From positions 49,367,501-49,431,500 of the forward strand of contig JAYKYS010000002.1 of assembly GCA_036924285.1 (NCBI GenBank): DNA of 64,000 nucleotides, in the 5' to 3' direction. The position numbers were made by a program, and so were the translations under genes. The notes below the pieces were generated by a model, which saw only the letters and a list, made by a program, of their open reading frames with translations, did not search any database and had not been told where the DNA came from. Each line of letters starts with the position of its first letter. Position 1 is the first letter of the stretch. Source of the stretch: Asterella californica (Eukaryota; Streptophyta; Marchantiopsida; Marchantiales; Aytoniaceae). Shown here one piece after another: positions 10,444-20,228 of the stretch.

Positions 10444-12012
10444 ATGGATAGATCAGAGGGGATACCAGGGGTGTAGTTGGATGCAGCAACTGCATGATTG
10501 TTTCAAGCCTTCACTTTGTTTATGCGACAAGAGCAAGGGAAGCAACAAAAGGAGGCTTTGGGGAAGAAGGCGCTTGGAAGGGTGATCGACAAGTTTGATC
10601 TTTTTGGTGGGAGGGACATCTCTGAGTACTTGAGATGTTACAAGATGGAGATGGATTTGGATCAGGTACCGGAGAAGGAGATGATCGAGACGTTCGAACT
10701 CGCTGCAGTGCCTGAGATAAGGGAGCATGTGAAAGGTCTAGCAAAGCGTTTTGGGAGGAAGGATTCATTTTCACATGCACTGATGGAGGAGTATTTCTTG
10801 GGAAACTCAGATCGAGTAACCAAGAAATCTTTTTTGGGATGGGTCAATGGATCCAGCAAGGGTTTACAGCCTGCAGAGCTGTTAAAGGAGTTTGAGAGAC
10901 AATTCTCTCAACTACCTAGGGTGGACAAGCTAACCTTGGAGAGCTACAAGACGGAGCTATTTCTTCAAGCTGCGGATGAACCATGGCAGGAACAATTGGA
11001 ACTACTTCTGGAGGATGGGGATGAAGAAGAAGGATTAACAAGAAATTGGGAGGTTGTGCATGAAGCTGTTGAGCTTCTTGTCCGGAGGCAGAAAAGGGGA
11101 AAGGTTACAAGGTTGGCACCTGCAGCGTTGACTACCACACCAGTTCAAGTAGTATCTGAGGTTCAACCTCCAGTTGTGATTGTAGAAGAGAAGGGTCCAA
11201 TCATCGAAGACCTACAGCAAAAGATGCAAGATCTACAAGCTCAGGTTACTAGGTTGGAGGATAAGGAATATTAGACCAAGATGGAGCTTGTACCCAAACT
11301 AGCTTGGGTACATCACTGCCTGTGGTGTGATGATACTGATCATGAGCGGGACGATTGCATTGACTTTGCAGAGTCTTTGCAACTTGAGGTTATTTCTTGG
11401 GAGGATGGAAAGATTGCAGTCACAAGTACGGGTACTCTCCTTCAAGCCAACGTTGATAAAGGAGGGATGAAGAAGATTGTGGATGATTACCTTGCGGCAC
11501 ATGCAGTTGTAGCTGACGAAGCTACAAGTTATGGTGCTAGGGTGGAGGAGATTGAGCATAATCTCCATAGAGATGGTTTGGATGAGCACGAGGATCTAAA
11601 CGAGCTCAGGTTGGATACTACATCCACGATGCAGTGCGAGAAGAAGGACCAACAAGATACTTCTTCAGGGAGGTTAGCTCAGGAGGATAGGATTCAACAG
11701 GAAACTATTCTTCTTGAACAGGCAATGGAGAGCAATCCTTCACAACCGGAGGAGATGGTTGAGGTGCAGACAACGGACGTGGGTGATCTGATTGCTGACA
11801 AACAACTACCAGATGTAGATATGACGACGATGGATGTGAAGGGAGGTTGGGAGGAGCGTATTCGAGATGCACAGGTTGGGTTCCTATCACGAGAGGTCTT
11901 GGATGCAGCTACAAGGAGAGTCCATGATGTCATCATTGGCATCATCAAGGACAGACATGCTGAGGTTGAAGGAGAGTGGACGGATGCTCTCGAGGCTACG
12001 GGTATAGGATGA
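10444..12012 (+). pseudogene. Gag of internal domain 2, inactivated
   Basis: Collinear with the intact Gag. It has premature stops where copy 1 has sense codons: a TAG soon after the ATG at 10444 (GTG TAG versus GTG CAG), a TGA just before 10498, and a TAG at 11272-11274, between the coiled coil and the zinc knuckle. The two open segments, 10498-11274 and 11281-12012, still show the Gag core and the CX2CX4HX4C knuckle. Amino-acid differences from copy 1 are frequent, mostly in the acidic tail. Confidence 0.9.
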
Positions 12013-12687
12013 TGGATAACGATGGCTTACAGGGGAGAAGTCATTGCTGAAGGTGATTTGTGTTGGGAGGATGATGCTTGGGGGATTGTAAATATTTTCA
12101 GGAAGGTTGTAAGGATGATGCTTGGGAGGTTGTGAAGATTTTCAGAAGAAGATATCAGGGAGGATGATGGTTGAAGAAGATACTATTCTACAGCGAGACA
12201 ATGATGGTTGCAGTTGATGATTTTGGTTGCAGCAATGTGGTTCTTTTTTTTCAGAAAAACCAAAAAGAAGAGTTGGATACGTACAACGACATGTACATGC
12301 TTGAGGTTGAGGGTTACTGTCAGGATACGGGTGATGATTGACAGGATGGGGGATGTCTACTACAACACTTGGGTCACAACCTCGACAGTGAGGTTCTACA
12401 TGACGGATGGAAGACATTTCTATGGTATGATGGGTTATTCTTTCTATGTCTTCGCATATTGAAGATGTGTAGATTTAGAGGGGGTGATTGGATGGGAGGT
12501 TCGAGGTGAAGATCGATGAGCATGGATCTAGGAAGGATCATGGCAGGGTAGCAACTTCAAGATGACGATCAGGTTGCAACCTTGAGGATGAGGTTGACTG
12601 AGATGGGAGGGAGGATGACAAGATGGTTCAATGCCGGTCCACTCCTTGGTTGGTATCTCTGGTGCATACCGGAGGATGCACAGGTTT
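12013..12687 (+). other. Non-coding 3' part of internal domain 2
   Basis: A diverged copy of 7533-8214 with the same G-rich GGGAGGATG-type motifs. No coding capacity is seen. Confidence 0.7.
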
Positions 12688-12699
12688 GGAGGGGGTGGA
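12688..12699 (+). promoter_or_regulatory. Polypurine tract before LTR3
   Basis: GGAGGGGGTGGA directly precedes the LTR, identical to the tract before LTR2. Confidence 0.85.
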
Positions 12700-14729
12700 T
12701 GTCGTGTCGTGGACCGGCTCCTACATGAAAATCAAATTTTGACTTTTGTCGCTCCAAATACACTTATGGGTAAGACAAGCTAGGCCCTAGCTTACGAGTT
12801 TTTGGCACAATTTTAGATCTCCATTTCCATCGCATAGATGGGTAGAGCTCCTTGTCAGCTTTCCATAAGCACTTTGTCTACTTCGTTTGGACGCCTAGTG
12901 GAGAAGTTACAGGACTCGAAAGATGGAGAAAACAAGCTAGGCCCCAGCTTACGGGTTTTTGGCACCATTTCGGATCTTTGTTTTCATCGCATAGATGGGT
13001 AGAGCTCCTTGTCAGCTTTCCATAGGCACTTTGTCTACTTCGTTTGGGCGCCTAGTGGAGAAGTTACAAGACTCGAAAGATGGAGAAAACAAGCTAGGCC
13101 CCAGCTTACGGGCTTTTGGCGCAACTTCGGATCTTCACTTTCATCACATAGATGGGTAGAGCTCATTGTCAGCATTCCATGGGCATCTTGTTTACTTCGT
13201 TTGGACATCCAGAGAAGAAGTTATGTGATTCGAAAGAAGGTAAAATCAAGCTAGGTCTCTGGTTACTTGCTGACTGGGTATTTAGGGCTTCAGGCGTTAT
13301 ATCAAAGACGCAAGGGGCCTGCTTCTTATTATTCAGGTATTCAGGAGAAAACTGTACGTACAGAGACTGTTGCAAAGGGGGTGCTTAAGGGGTTAGCTTG
13401 CGTCTACGACCTGTCGATGGATGGTTCGGGAGATTTAGGAGTCCAATGCAAGCGCGCAAGACGTCGTTGGGTTCAGATTTGTGCAGGCTACGCATTGGTT
13501 CAAACGGTTTGGGAAGAGACGGATCGGGGAGTGCATACTGAGTGAAATTGAGACGCAGGAAGCAGATTTGGAGGATTTCAGTTATCTGTGAAGGAGAGTT
13601 GGACCGTTCGGGCCGTTCCGGAGTCCAAACTTGCTGTCCTTGGATCCATTGGGATCAAAACACCGAGTTCTACAGGAAATTGAAGACGACACTAGTTTTC
13701 ATCGAACGGTTTGGAAGTTCTGAGTGAAATTGGCTCGCAAGGAAGCGTTTACATCAGATTTTCGTTCGCCTGCGACCTGAGATTGGGTTGTTCTTCGCGA
13801 TCGGTGAGCCAAGCTCTTCGTTCTTGGTGCCTACGCGATCAGGGAGTCATCATGTACGCATAAGAGAAGACTATACGTGAATTGGATTGTTGGTTTGAGT
13901 GTGGTGAGCAAGTTTGAGCCGCAGGGAGCTGATTTACGTCAGTTTTTTGCAACCTGCGACCAAATTTCTTGCGTGGTTTTGCAAAGGGAACTCCAAACGA
14001 CTTGTTTGGAGTCTTGTTGGGTTCAGGGTAGCTAGATCTACCTACCAGAGAAGACGGATATCAGTTTAGGCGATCCGTTTGTGCGTGGTGTGCGGTTTTA
14101 AGCCGCAGGGAGCAGTTTTTGAAGATTCGGTCACCTGCGACCGCAAATCAGCGATACCTCGGCTATCAGGAGTCGGATCTGAAGGTTTCTTGGGTTAACG
14201 GAGTCAGCAGAGGAGACCCTATCGACATCTGAAGTCTGTTCAGCGAAAGGAGGAAGTCCACAGATAGACCTTTTTCGGTTTCTTCGCTACGGGTTTTGCT
14301 CTTTTGAGTTCGTTAGAGTTCTGGTTGGCTGTATACAGCTTGTGGTAGCTAGCTTTAGCTAAGAGCTTATACATGGATGTGGTTTGGACTTGAATTTGAA
14401 TCGCGTGATACTGCTGTGGCTCTATTTGTTAGCAAAGAGAAGTTTCTCTTGCTTTGAGCTACGCTTCGGTGGTTTTGGGTCAGGGTTGTGATTCAAGGGT
14501 TGTTTTCAGGAGCTTTTGAATCAGGTTACAGACCGCTCTGGTCTGTTTTTCAGTTCTGTGCTCTTAGGAGAAAGAATCGACAGTGTACATACATTTGGAG
14601 TGTATATATCGCAGCGTTCGTTTTCGTGGTTGTTTTTCTCTGTCTTGTCTCTGTTTCAGCACACAACATCTCTACAGCCAGGAACCTCGCGTTTTCCTGG
14701 ACATCCTTCACGCAATATCCGACACGACA
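12700..14729 (+). repeat. LTR3 of the nested element (2,030 bp)
   Basis: Near-identical partner of LTR1 in sequence and length (one base longer). The 157-bp array markers are at 12776, 12933, 13090 and 13247. Its end abuts the right copy of the target duplication and the interrupted Copia RT codons. Confidence 0.95.
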
Positions 14730-14734
14730 ACGGT
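14730..14734. repeat. Target-site duplication of the nested element, right
   Basis: ACGG(T), matching 3724-3728. Confidence 0.9.
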
Positions 14735-16177
14735 ACCATCCGAGTTGCGCTTGACCTTGAAAACCCACCTGCAACCAATCGCTTTCTTACCCTGAGGTAA
14801 GTCTACCAACTCCCAAGTCTGTTGGTGATGAAGCGCAGCAAGTTCAGCTTCCATAGCACTTACCCATTGGGCCTTGTGCATCGCCTCCTCAAGCGAACTC
14901 GGTTCTTGTTCCTGAAGAACATTGGCCATATATGCATGGTGCGCAACAAGAAAACCTTCATGCATATACCTACTCACTGGATGTTTTGACCGCTCAGATC
15001 TGCGAGAGGTATTGGTGCACTAGTCACCTCCCCTTGCAATTGATCTGACGTAGACGCCAAGGTCTGGACAAAGTATCTAGTGGATGTGGAAGATCCACAT
15101 ATCTGAATGAGTCAAACATACGCTGCAATAGCACGCGATCATCCTGTGTAGAAACTACACTAGTTCCACTAGGCTGTGTTGCGTGGACTCCAGCGTTAAC
15201 AACAGCTCTATGTGCAACCGATTCTGGAATCAGTGACTTCTCCAGATCTTCCACTCAACATACTACTCTGAGGTACTACAGTGGACTGACTCCTTGGTTC
15301 TACAATAGGTACAGGGATGGCTATCTCAGGTGCAGGTGCAAACCAAGACTGTAGCTCATCAAAAACGACATCTCTATTGATATAGAACTGCTTGGACGAA
15401 GGATTGTAGCACCTATATCCTTTCGTATCAGAAGCATAACCAAGGAAGATACATCTATCTACTTTCGGATCTAGTTTCTTACATCTTTCATCAGGTATGT
15501 GCACATAACAGATACATCCGAAAACTTTAAGGAAAGAGTAATCAGGCTTACTGCCTGTGAAGACCTCCATCGGTGTCTTGCTGTGGACTGCCGCTGTAGA
15601 CGTCCGGTTCATCAGATACACCGCACATGAAACAGCTTCTGCCCAGTAAGGTCTAGGCATGGTCTTCTCGTTCAACATCGCACGAGCAGCTTCTGCTATG
15701 TGTCGATTCTTGCGCTCCGCAACCCCGTTCTGCTGCGGACTGTAACTGCAGGTCTTCTGACGTCGAATGCCATGCTCACGCAGATATGCATCGAACTCTC
15801 CAGAAAGAAACTCGCCTCCTCCATCAGATCTTAGATAGAGGATAGATGCTCCAGACTTTTTCTCCACCAACTTGCGGAAAGTCTGAAATGCTGACAGTAC
15901 TTCGGCAGAGGACTTGTTTCTCAACAAATAGATCCAAGTATAACGCGAATGGTCATCAATGAACGACACGAAGTACTGGAAACCGGTCATACTTGGCTGA
16001 GAAGCAGTCCATACATCAGTGTGAACAAGCTCCAGAAGCTTGTTCGCTCTACTACCTGATCCCTTAAAGGGCTGTCTAGCTTGCTTGCCGAATTGACATG
16101 CTGCACAGACTCCAGTGGACTCACTGGATTCGAATTTGGGCAGACCTGTAACCAGGTCAGAACTCGGAAGGCTTTTC
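14735..16177 (-). pseudogene. Copia integrase and start of reverse transcriptase, frameshifted
   Basis: Read on the minus strand. It includes the end of the GAG-pre-integrase zinc region (CAACQFGKQ), the integrase core with FIDDHSRYTW, RSDGGGEF and SYSPQQNGVAERKNRHI (core D and E residues present), and a variable linker. The start of RT follows (LQEQEPSSLEEAMHKAQWV, TWELVDLP, CRWVFKVKRNSDGT). The frame changes near 16178, again near 15240-15255 and near 15005-15020, so at least three indels separate the open segments. The last segment ends at the nested insertion and continues in frame at 3723. Confidence 0.9.
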
Positions 16178-17591
16178 AGCCTCTAAAGTTCATGTGTCCA
16201 ATTCGCTTGTGCCAGATGTCAATATCAGACACTACTGGACCACTCTGTCCATACATGGCAGCCTGTAACTTAGGCGCAGATGCATCTAGTTTAAACAGCC
16301 TACCACTCTTGATACCTCGAGCTATGACAGTGCCATTCGAATCTTCAATAAAGCATCCATCTTTATTGAAGCGCACTTGCAGACCCTGCTCTGTCAACTG
16401 TCCTACAGATAGCAGGTTTCTAGTCAATGTAGGTACATGTAAGACATTCCGTATACCAATAAACGTTGAGGTAGGAATGTCAAGTGGAATGTTACCCTTG
16501 TGCTGGATCTTGTGCTTGGTGTCATCTCCTGTCACCATAAACTGTGGAGTCTCCACAGGCTCGAGTGAAGTAAACCACTCCCGATGGGGAGTCATGTGAC
16601 TGGTGGCGCCGGAGTCGATCACCCAGTCAATCTGCGGCTCGAAAGCCGCATGACTCTGATGCGTAGTAATCAGCAACTGCTCCGAATAGACATGCTCAGT
16701 GACTACATAGCCTTGCTGGTTGCTGTTACCTTGTTGGGGGTTGTTGTCGTGTTGTCTCTGATCGTTCTGCTTCTTGTAGCACTGATTTGCATTGTGGCCT
16801 TGTTTCTTGCAGTAGTTGCAGGAACCAGGCGCTCTTCTCTGATTGTTGTTGGAACCACCAGACTGTTGTTGGTTCTGCTGGTTCTGCTGCTGTTGCGATT
16901 GCTGTTGCTGTCCGCGACCCCGTCCACGTCCAGCACCTTTGCCACGACCCCTACCTCGAGATCCTCCAGAACCTGCAAAATAGATAGATTCTTGCTGACC
17001 CGTCGAAGTAGAACTCCCCAGTAGGCGCACCTCCTCTCCTAACATCATAGGAACAATCTCATCAAACCGCGGAAGAGGTTCTCTGGTCGAAATCGATGTT
17101 ATGAACTGTTTGTACTCTGCAGGTAGTCCCTGCAATGTGGCTCCGATCAAGACAGTGGGATCAATCTCGACTTTTACAGAAGATAGCTGATCCGCGAGCT
17201 GCTTGACATGGTTCACATAGTCGTTGATGCTCATCGACTCCTTCTTCACGGTGTTGAACTGCTGCAGCAATTGCAGCTTCCGCGCCTCTGTTCCGGATTG
17301 AAACAGATGCGCGAGTGCATCCCAAGCTTTCTTGGGGGTATCGCAATCCTGGATGTGACCGATCATCGATGCTGAAACTGTCAGCGCGATGTAGTGAATA
17401 GCCTGATATGAGCGCTTCTTCCACTCCTTGAATTTCGGGTCAGAAATTGGCACTTCAGGCGCTTTCTTCTCCTCAGTGATAAGATCCCATAGATCTTGTC
17501 CCTGTAGGAAGGTCTTCATCCGGAACTTCCACACTTGGTAGTTGTTCTTGTCGAGTTTTTCTCCAGTGATCAAAGACACCGACTCCGTCAT
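16176..17591 (-). CDS. Copia Gag-protease region
   Basis: Open from the ATG at 17591 (MTESVSLITGEKL); an upstream in-frame ATG at 17681 would add 30 residues but lacks family similarity. The UBN2-type Gag includes NNYQVWKFRMKTFLQG and GLPAEYKQFITSI, then a Gly/Arg and Gln-rich stretch, a CX2CX4HX4C knuckle (CNYCKKQGHNANQC), the aspartic protease motif VIDSGATSHMT, and the GAG-pre-integrase motif IDIWHKRIGHMNF. The frame stops at 16176 because of a one-base shift just after that motif. This would be the first part of a single Copia polyprotein. It is listed as CDS because this segment itself is uninterrupted. Confidence 0.9.
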   Translation of the reverse strand: MTESVSLITGEKLDKNNYQVWKFRMKTFLQGQDLWDLITEEKKAPEVPISDPKFKEWKKRSYQAIHYIALTVSASMIGHIQDCDTPKKAWDALAHLFQSGTEARKLQLLQQFNTVKKESMSINDYVNHVKQLADQLSSVKVEIDPTVLIGATLQGLPAEYKQFITSISTREPLPRFDEIVPMMLGEEVRLLGSSTSTGQQESIYFAGSGGSRGRGRGKGAGRGRGRGQQQQSQQQQNQQNQQQSGGSNNNQRRAPGSCNYCKKQGHNANQCYKKQNDQRQHDNNPQQGNSNQQGYVVTEHVYSEQLLITTHQSHAAFEPQIDWVIDSGATSHMTPHREWFTSLEPVETPQFMVTGDDTKHKIQHKGNIPLDIPTSTFIGIRNVLHVPTLTRNLLSVGQLTEQGLQVRFNKDGCFIEDSNGTVIARGIKSGRLFKLDASAPKLQAAMYGQSGPVVSDIDIWHKRIGHMNFRG

Positions 17592-18181
17592 AGCTGCAAT
17601 GTCGAAATTGCGTTTGTTCTGTACGCGGAAAACCTCCCAAAAACTGCACGAAACTCGTCTCGCGCGATCAAGAGTTGTCACAAGTCACAACGAGGCGACT
17701 CCGCGAACTCCTCCTGCAGCGACAACGAGAAAAGAACCTGTGCGCGAACTGTAGGTGTACAAAACACGACGGAAACGTCGAAAGAACACACCAAGAAAGG
17801 CCGAAACTAGACCAAACGAGGTCAGAATTGGGTGTGCGACCCCTCTTTAGACTCAAGTCCTAAAACTTTCGTTTTGGTCGAAAAAGATCCAATTGAAAAG
17901 CTGCCGCTGGAAATCTTCAAATCGACTGAAACTTGGCCCAGTACACAATTCGCACCTTCTGAACAAGACAGCCTTAGAAAGGCTGGTCGACAGAAAACAA
18001 CGAGAAAAAATCGTCTAGGCCTCCGAAATTGCGTTCAAAGTTTCTGGTGGCGAAAGAAACGGTTTCGTCTCACCCGAACGCATCAGCAGGATAGTGCTCG
18101 ACATCAGGCACAACTCCAGCTGCTCTCTCCTGTACTCCAAACTCCATCTTGCCTATCAGCAAGGGACACACACTCTCACCA
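17592..18181 (-). other. Copia 5' leader between primer site and gag
   Basis: Untranslated leader in minus-strand orientation, about 590 bp. The plus-strand open frames here (for example 17832-18188) have no recognisable domain and are treated as chance frames. Confidence 0.7.
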
Positions 18182-18193
18182 GCTCTGATATCA
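18182..18193 (-). promoter_or_regulatory. Copia primer-binding site (initiator-Met tRNA type)
   Basis: The minus strand reads TGATATCAGAGC immediately after the 5' LTR. Plant Copia elements usually carry TGGTATCAGAGC, complementary to the 3' end of initiator tRNA-Met, so one base differs. Confidence 0.9.
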
Positions 18194-18422
18194 TGTAGAA
18201 AGATCGATACTTCGCGGACACTCCAAAAAGAGGGAGAGCGAGTAGACAAAGAAGTAAAATAGGAATGAGATGAGAGAGGCTTTGCCTCTCTCTGTATATA
18301 TAGTGGAGGTGAGTACAAGGGAAACCCTAATGATGGGTTAGCCCTCTAACTAACTCTAACAACCCTAACCACTTCGGCTAATGGTAACCGTCGATCTACT
18401 AGAGCTTGGGACTATATCAACA
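18194..18422 (-). repeat. Copia 5' LTR with promoter
   Basis: 229 bp with TG/CA ends, the partner of 2130-2358. A TATATATA box at 18295-18302 (minus strand CTATATATACAGAG) is the likely core promoter. Confidence 0.95.
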
Positions 18423-18427
18423 TAAAC
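18423..18427. repeat. Copia target-site duplication, right copy
   Basis: TAAAC, identical to 2125-2129. Confidence 0.95.
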
Positions 18428-20228
18428 AAGAGGAGATCCGGTTATCCTCGTAATAATTAAAAAAAACGTATTACAATGGAGGGGGATACGTGCAAACCAA
18501 GATATTAATCAAAGTGAGTTGGATCTGAAAAATCTATATGTGAGATAAATCTTTTAGATTAAATTTAAATTTAAATTATTTTATAAATATTAAACATTAT
18601 CATAATCACAAGCTGTTATGAATCTGAAGAGAACCCATAAGTACAGTAATTAAAAATAAATTTCTTCATGTGTAATGCATGCATATTTCAGTTGATGTGC
18701 ATTTAGAAAATCGATCGGCTTTTAACTCTTCCAGCGAACAAAATTAGACATAAATTAATGTGTTCACCAGGTAACACCATTTGTTTAACAGTGCTCCAGA
18801 CTTGTACCATCCAGATTTATACCCTCAGTAGCGCTTCAATCCCTGCTTCACTTATGAGTTCAATCCCTCCTTCATTTGTGAGTGCTGTCAGAATGGCAAC
18901 TCTGAGCCAGGTTAACACATCAATTAAGAAAAATTTTTATAATAACAATATATTACTTTTATATCACTCCTATACTTTTCCCGATAAGAGAAAACGAATT
19001 TCGATGTACAAGGCCGTGGGAAAGAATCCCTCTCCGGTAAGACTGGCGATTGTACCACAATTGTTACTATCAACTATTGCGTAATTATAACAAGGTTTCA
19101 CTGGAGCAAAAGGCACAAGAGATGTGTTTGAACCTACTTCCCGAATCTAGAATTCCAAATGACTCGTAGTTGTCAAGTAGCAAGTCCGAACACTGCCGTA
19201 CAAACTCAGGTTCTGTTACGCGCAAGTCACGCTCTTGCGCACACTACTGCGACGCTGAGAGCAGGTAAGGAGTCAGGACTGCTTCCTTGTGAAAGCTGGC
19301 TACGTCGGTTTAACAACTCTTCCTCGGTGACATCGTGGTGAATCGTGATCAATCGTAAATCTAAAGATGATGTTCAATTGTCAGACCGAAAGTTCATAGC
19401 AATAAGTGGTTAATGCCTAGGCTGATGGATGGGATATGGTTAGTTCTGTGTATGTTTGAGGCAGTAAGGCACTATGAAACTTCCCTGCGGGGGAGAGTTG
19501 CTTGATATGAGTACCATACGCAAATAGATCCCAATGCTGTGACAACTAGACGCCACAAAACTTCTTGTAGTGTTAAACTGCAACATTCGAAAATTACAGA
19601 ACAAGGCAAGGCGTCATCATGCATAAGATTCTCCAGACAAAACAAACATCGAGTCGCAAGCCTCGCAACCATCACCCGTCCGCAGGCGATCAAAGATTAA
19701 CCCAGGGAGAGTGCACCCTTGACCACAGGCCAACACAGATAATAGAGTCAACATCACATTCATCTGGCATACCGCCATGATTATACAGGTCAAAATTGGC
19801 TCCATGCTTTTGCTATGGATCAGGCTACGCAGACTACAGTCATCTAGAGTGAATATACACAAACAAGTTACAGCTGATCATCACTACACTACATCCTCGT
19901 CTAACTTCACCAAAGTTGCACTATCAAAGTGATGGGGAACCCACTTTAGGCTGCATTGTTGATGCGAAAACATTCCCCGTATTTACCCAAAGCTCTATCC
20001 AGTCTACGATCGTGATCTAGGTTGCCTACTTCATCAAGCCAGCCGCTGGCAGACTGGTTTCGCAGTATAAGAAGACCTCTACCAAGAGCATCGAGCTGGG
20101 GTTACCAAATATTGTTTGAAGTTTAACCAAACTCCTTGCTTAGGTCAAAAGTAGCCAAAATGCATCTCGTATGGGAAACAATCAAGCTGGTAAATGCTAC
20201 AATGGAAGCTTCTTGATCTTCACCGTCT
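18428..20228. other. Spacer between the Copia element and HASTY
   Basis: Mostly non-coding. The part nearest 20229 should contain the HASTY 3' UTR and poly(A) site, whose position cannot be read from sequence alone. One exon-like segment (18823-18901) is listed separately. A plus-strand frame from 19159 ends in a plausible splice donor but has no partner exon or known domain. Confidence 0.5.
18823..18901 (-). pseudogene. Orphan exon-like segment, armadillo/HEAT-like
   Basis: On the minus strand a pyrimidine-AG acceptor (CTGGCTCAG) and a GTATAA donor bound 79 bases: 1 nt plus 26 codons. The translation includes LTALTNEGGIELISEAGIEA, which resembles the two-helix pattern of armadillo or HEAT repeats. 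A stop follows at once in the intron. No neighbouring exon could be found on either side of the Copia insertion, so it may be a relic of a disrupted gene or chance. Family membership is inferred from pattern only. Confidence 0.3.

Larger units (their letters stand above)
3728..14729 (+). mobile_element. Three-LTR, Gag-only LTR retrotransposon nested in Copia
   Basis: The layout is LTR1 (3728-5756), internal 1 (5757-8226), LTR2 (8227-10245), internal 2 (10246-12699) and LTR3 (12700-14729). Each LTR starts TGTCGTGTCG and ends CGACACGACA. A single ACGG(T) duplication flanks the whole unit. Both internal regions encode Gag but no protease, integrase or RT, so the element depends on a helper. LTR1 and LTR3 resemble each other much more than either resembles LTR2. 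This fits mobilisation as a three-LTR unit, with the outer LTRs rebuilt from one template. The length of Gag and its CCHC knuckle suggest a Ty3/Gypsy-type ancestor, which is inference. Confidence 0.93.
2130..18422 (-). mobile_element. Ty1/Copia LTR retrotransposon split by a nested insertion
   Basis: The element reads right to left. It has identical-length 229-bp LTRs (2130-2358 and 18194-18422), a tRNA-Met-type primer site by the 5' LTR, a short polypurine tract by the 3' LTR, and 5-bp target duplications. The order gag, protease, integrase, reverse transcriptase, RNase H is the Copia order. Removing the nested 3728-14729 element with one duplication copy rejoins the RT frame and leaves about 5.3 kb, normal for a plant Copia. 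The LTRs differ at 9 positions by eye. Several frameshifts between the GAG-pre-integrase and RT regions, plus the insertion, make it non-autonomous. Confidence 0.95.

Noticed and set aside
17832..18188. 118-codon plus-strand frame in the Copia leader
   Set aside because: Antisense to the untranslated leader of a clear retrotransposon, with no domain.
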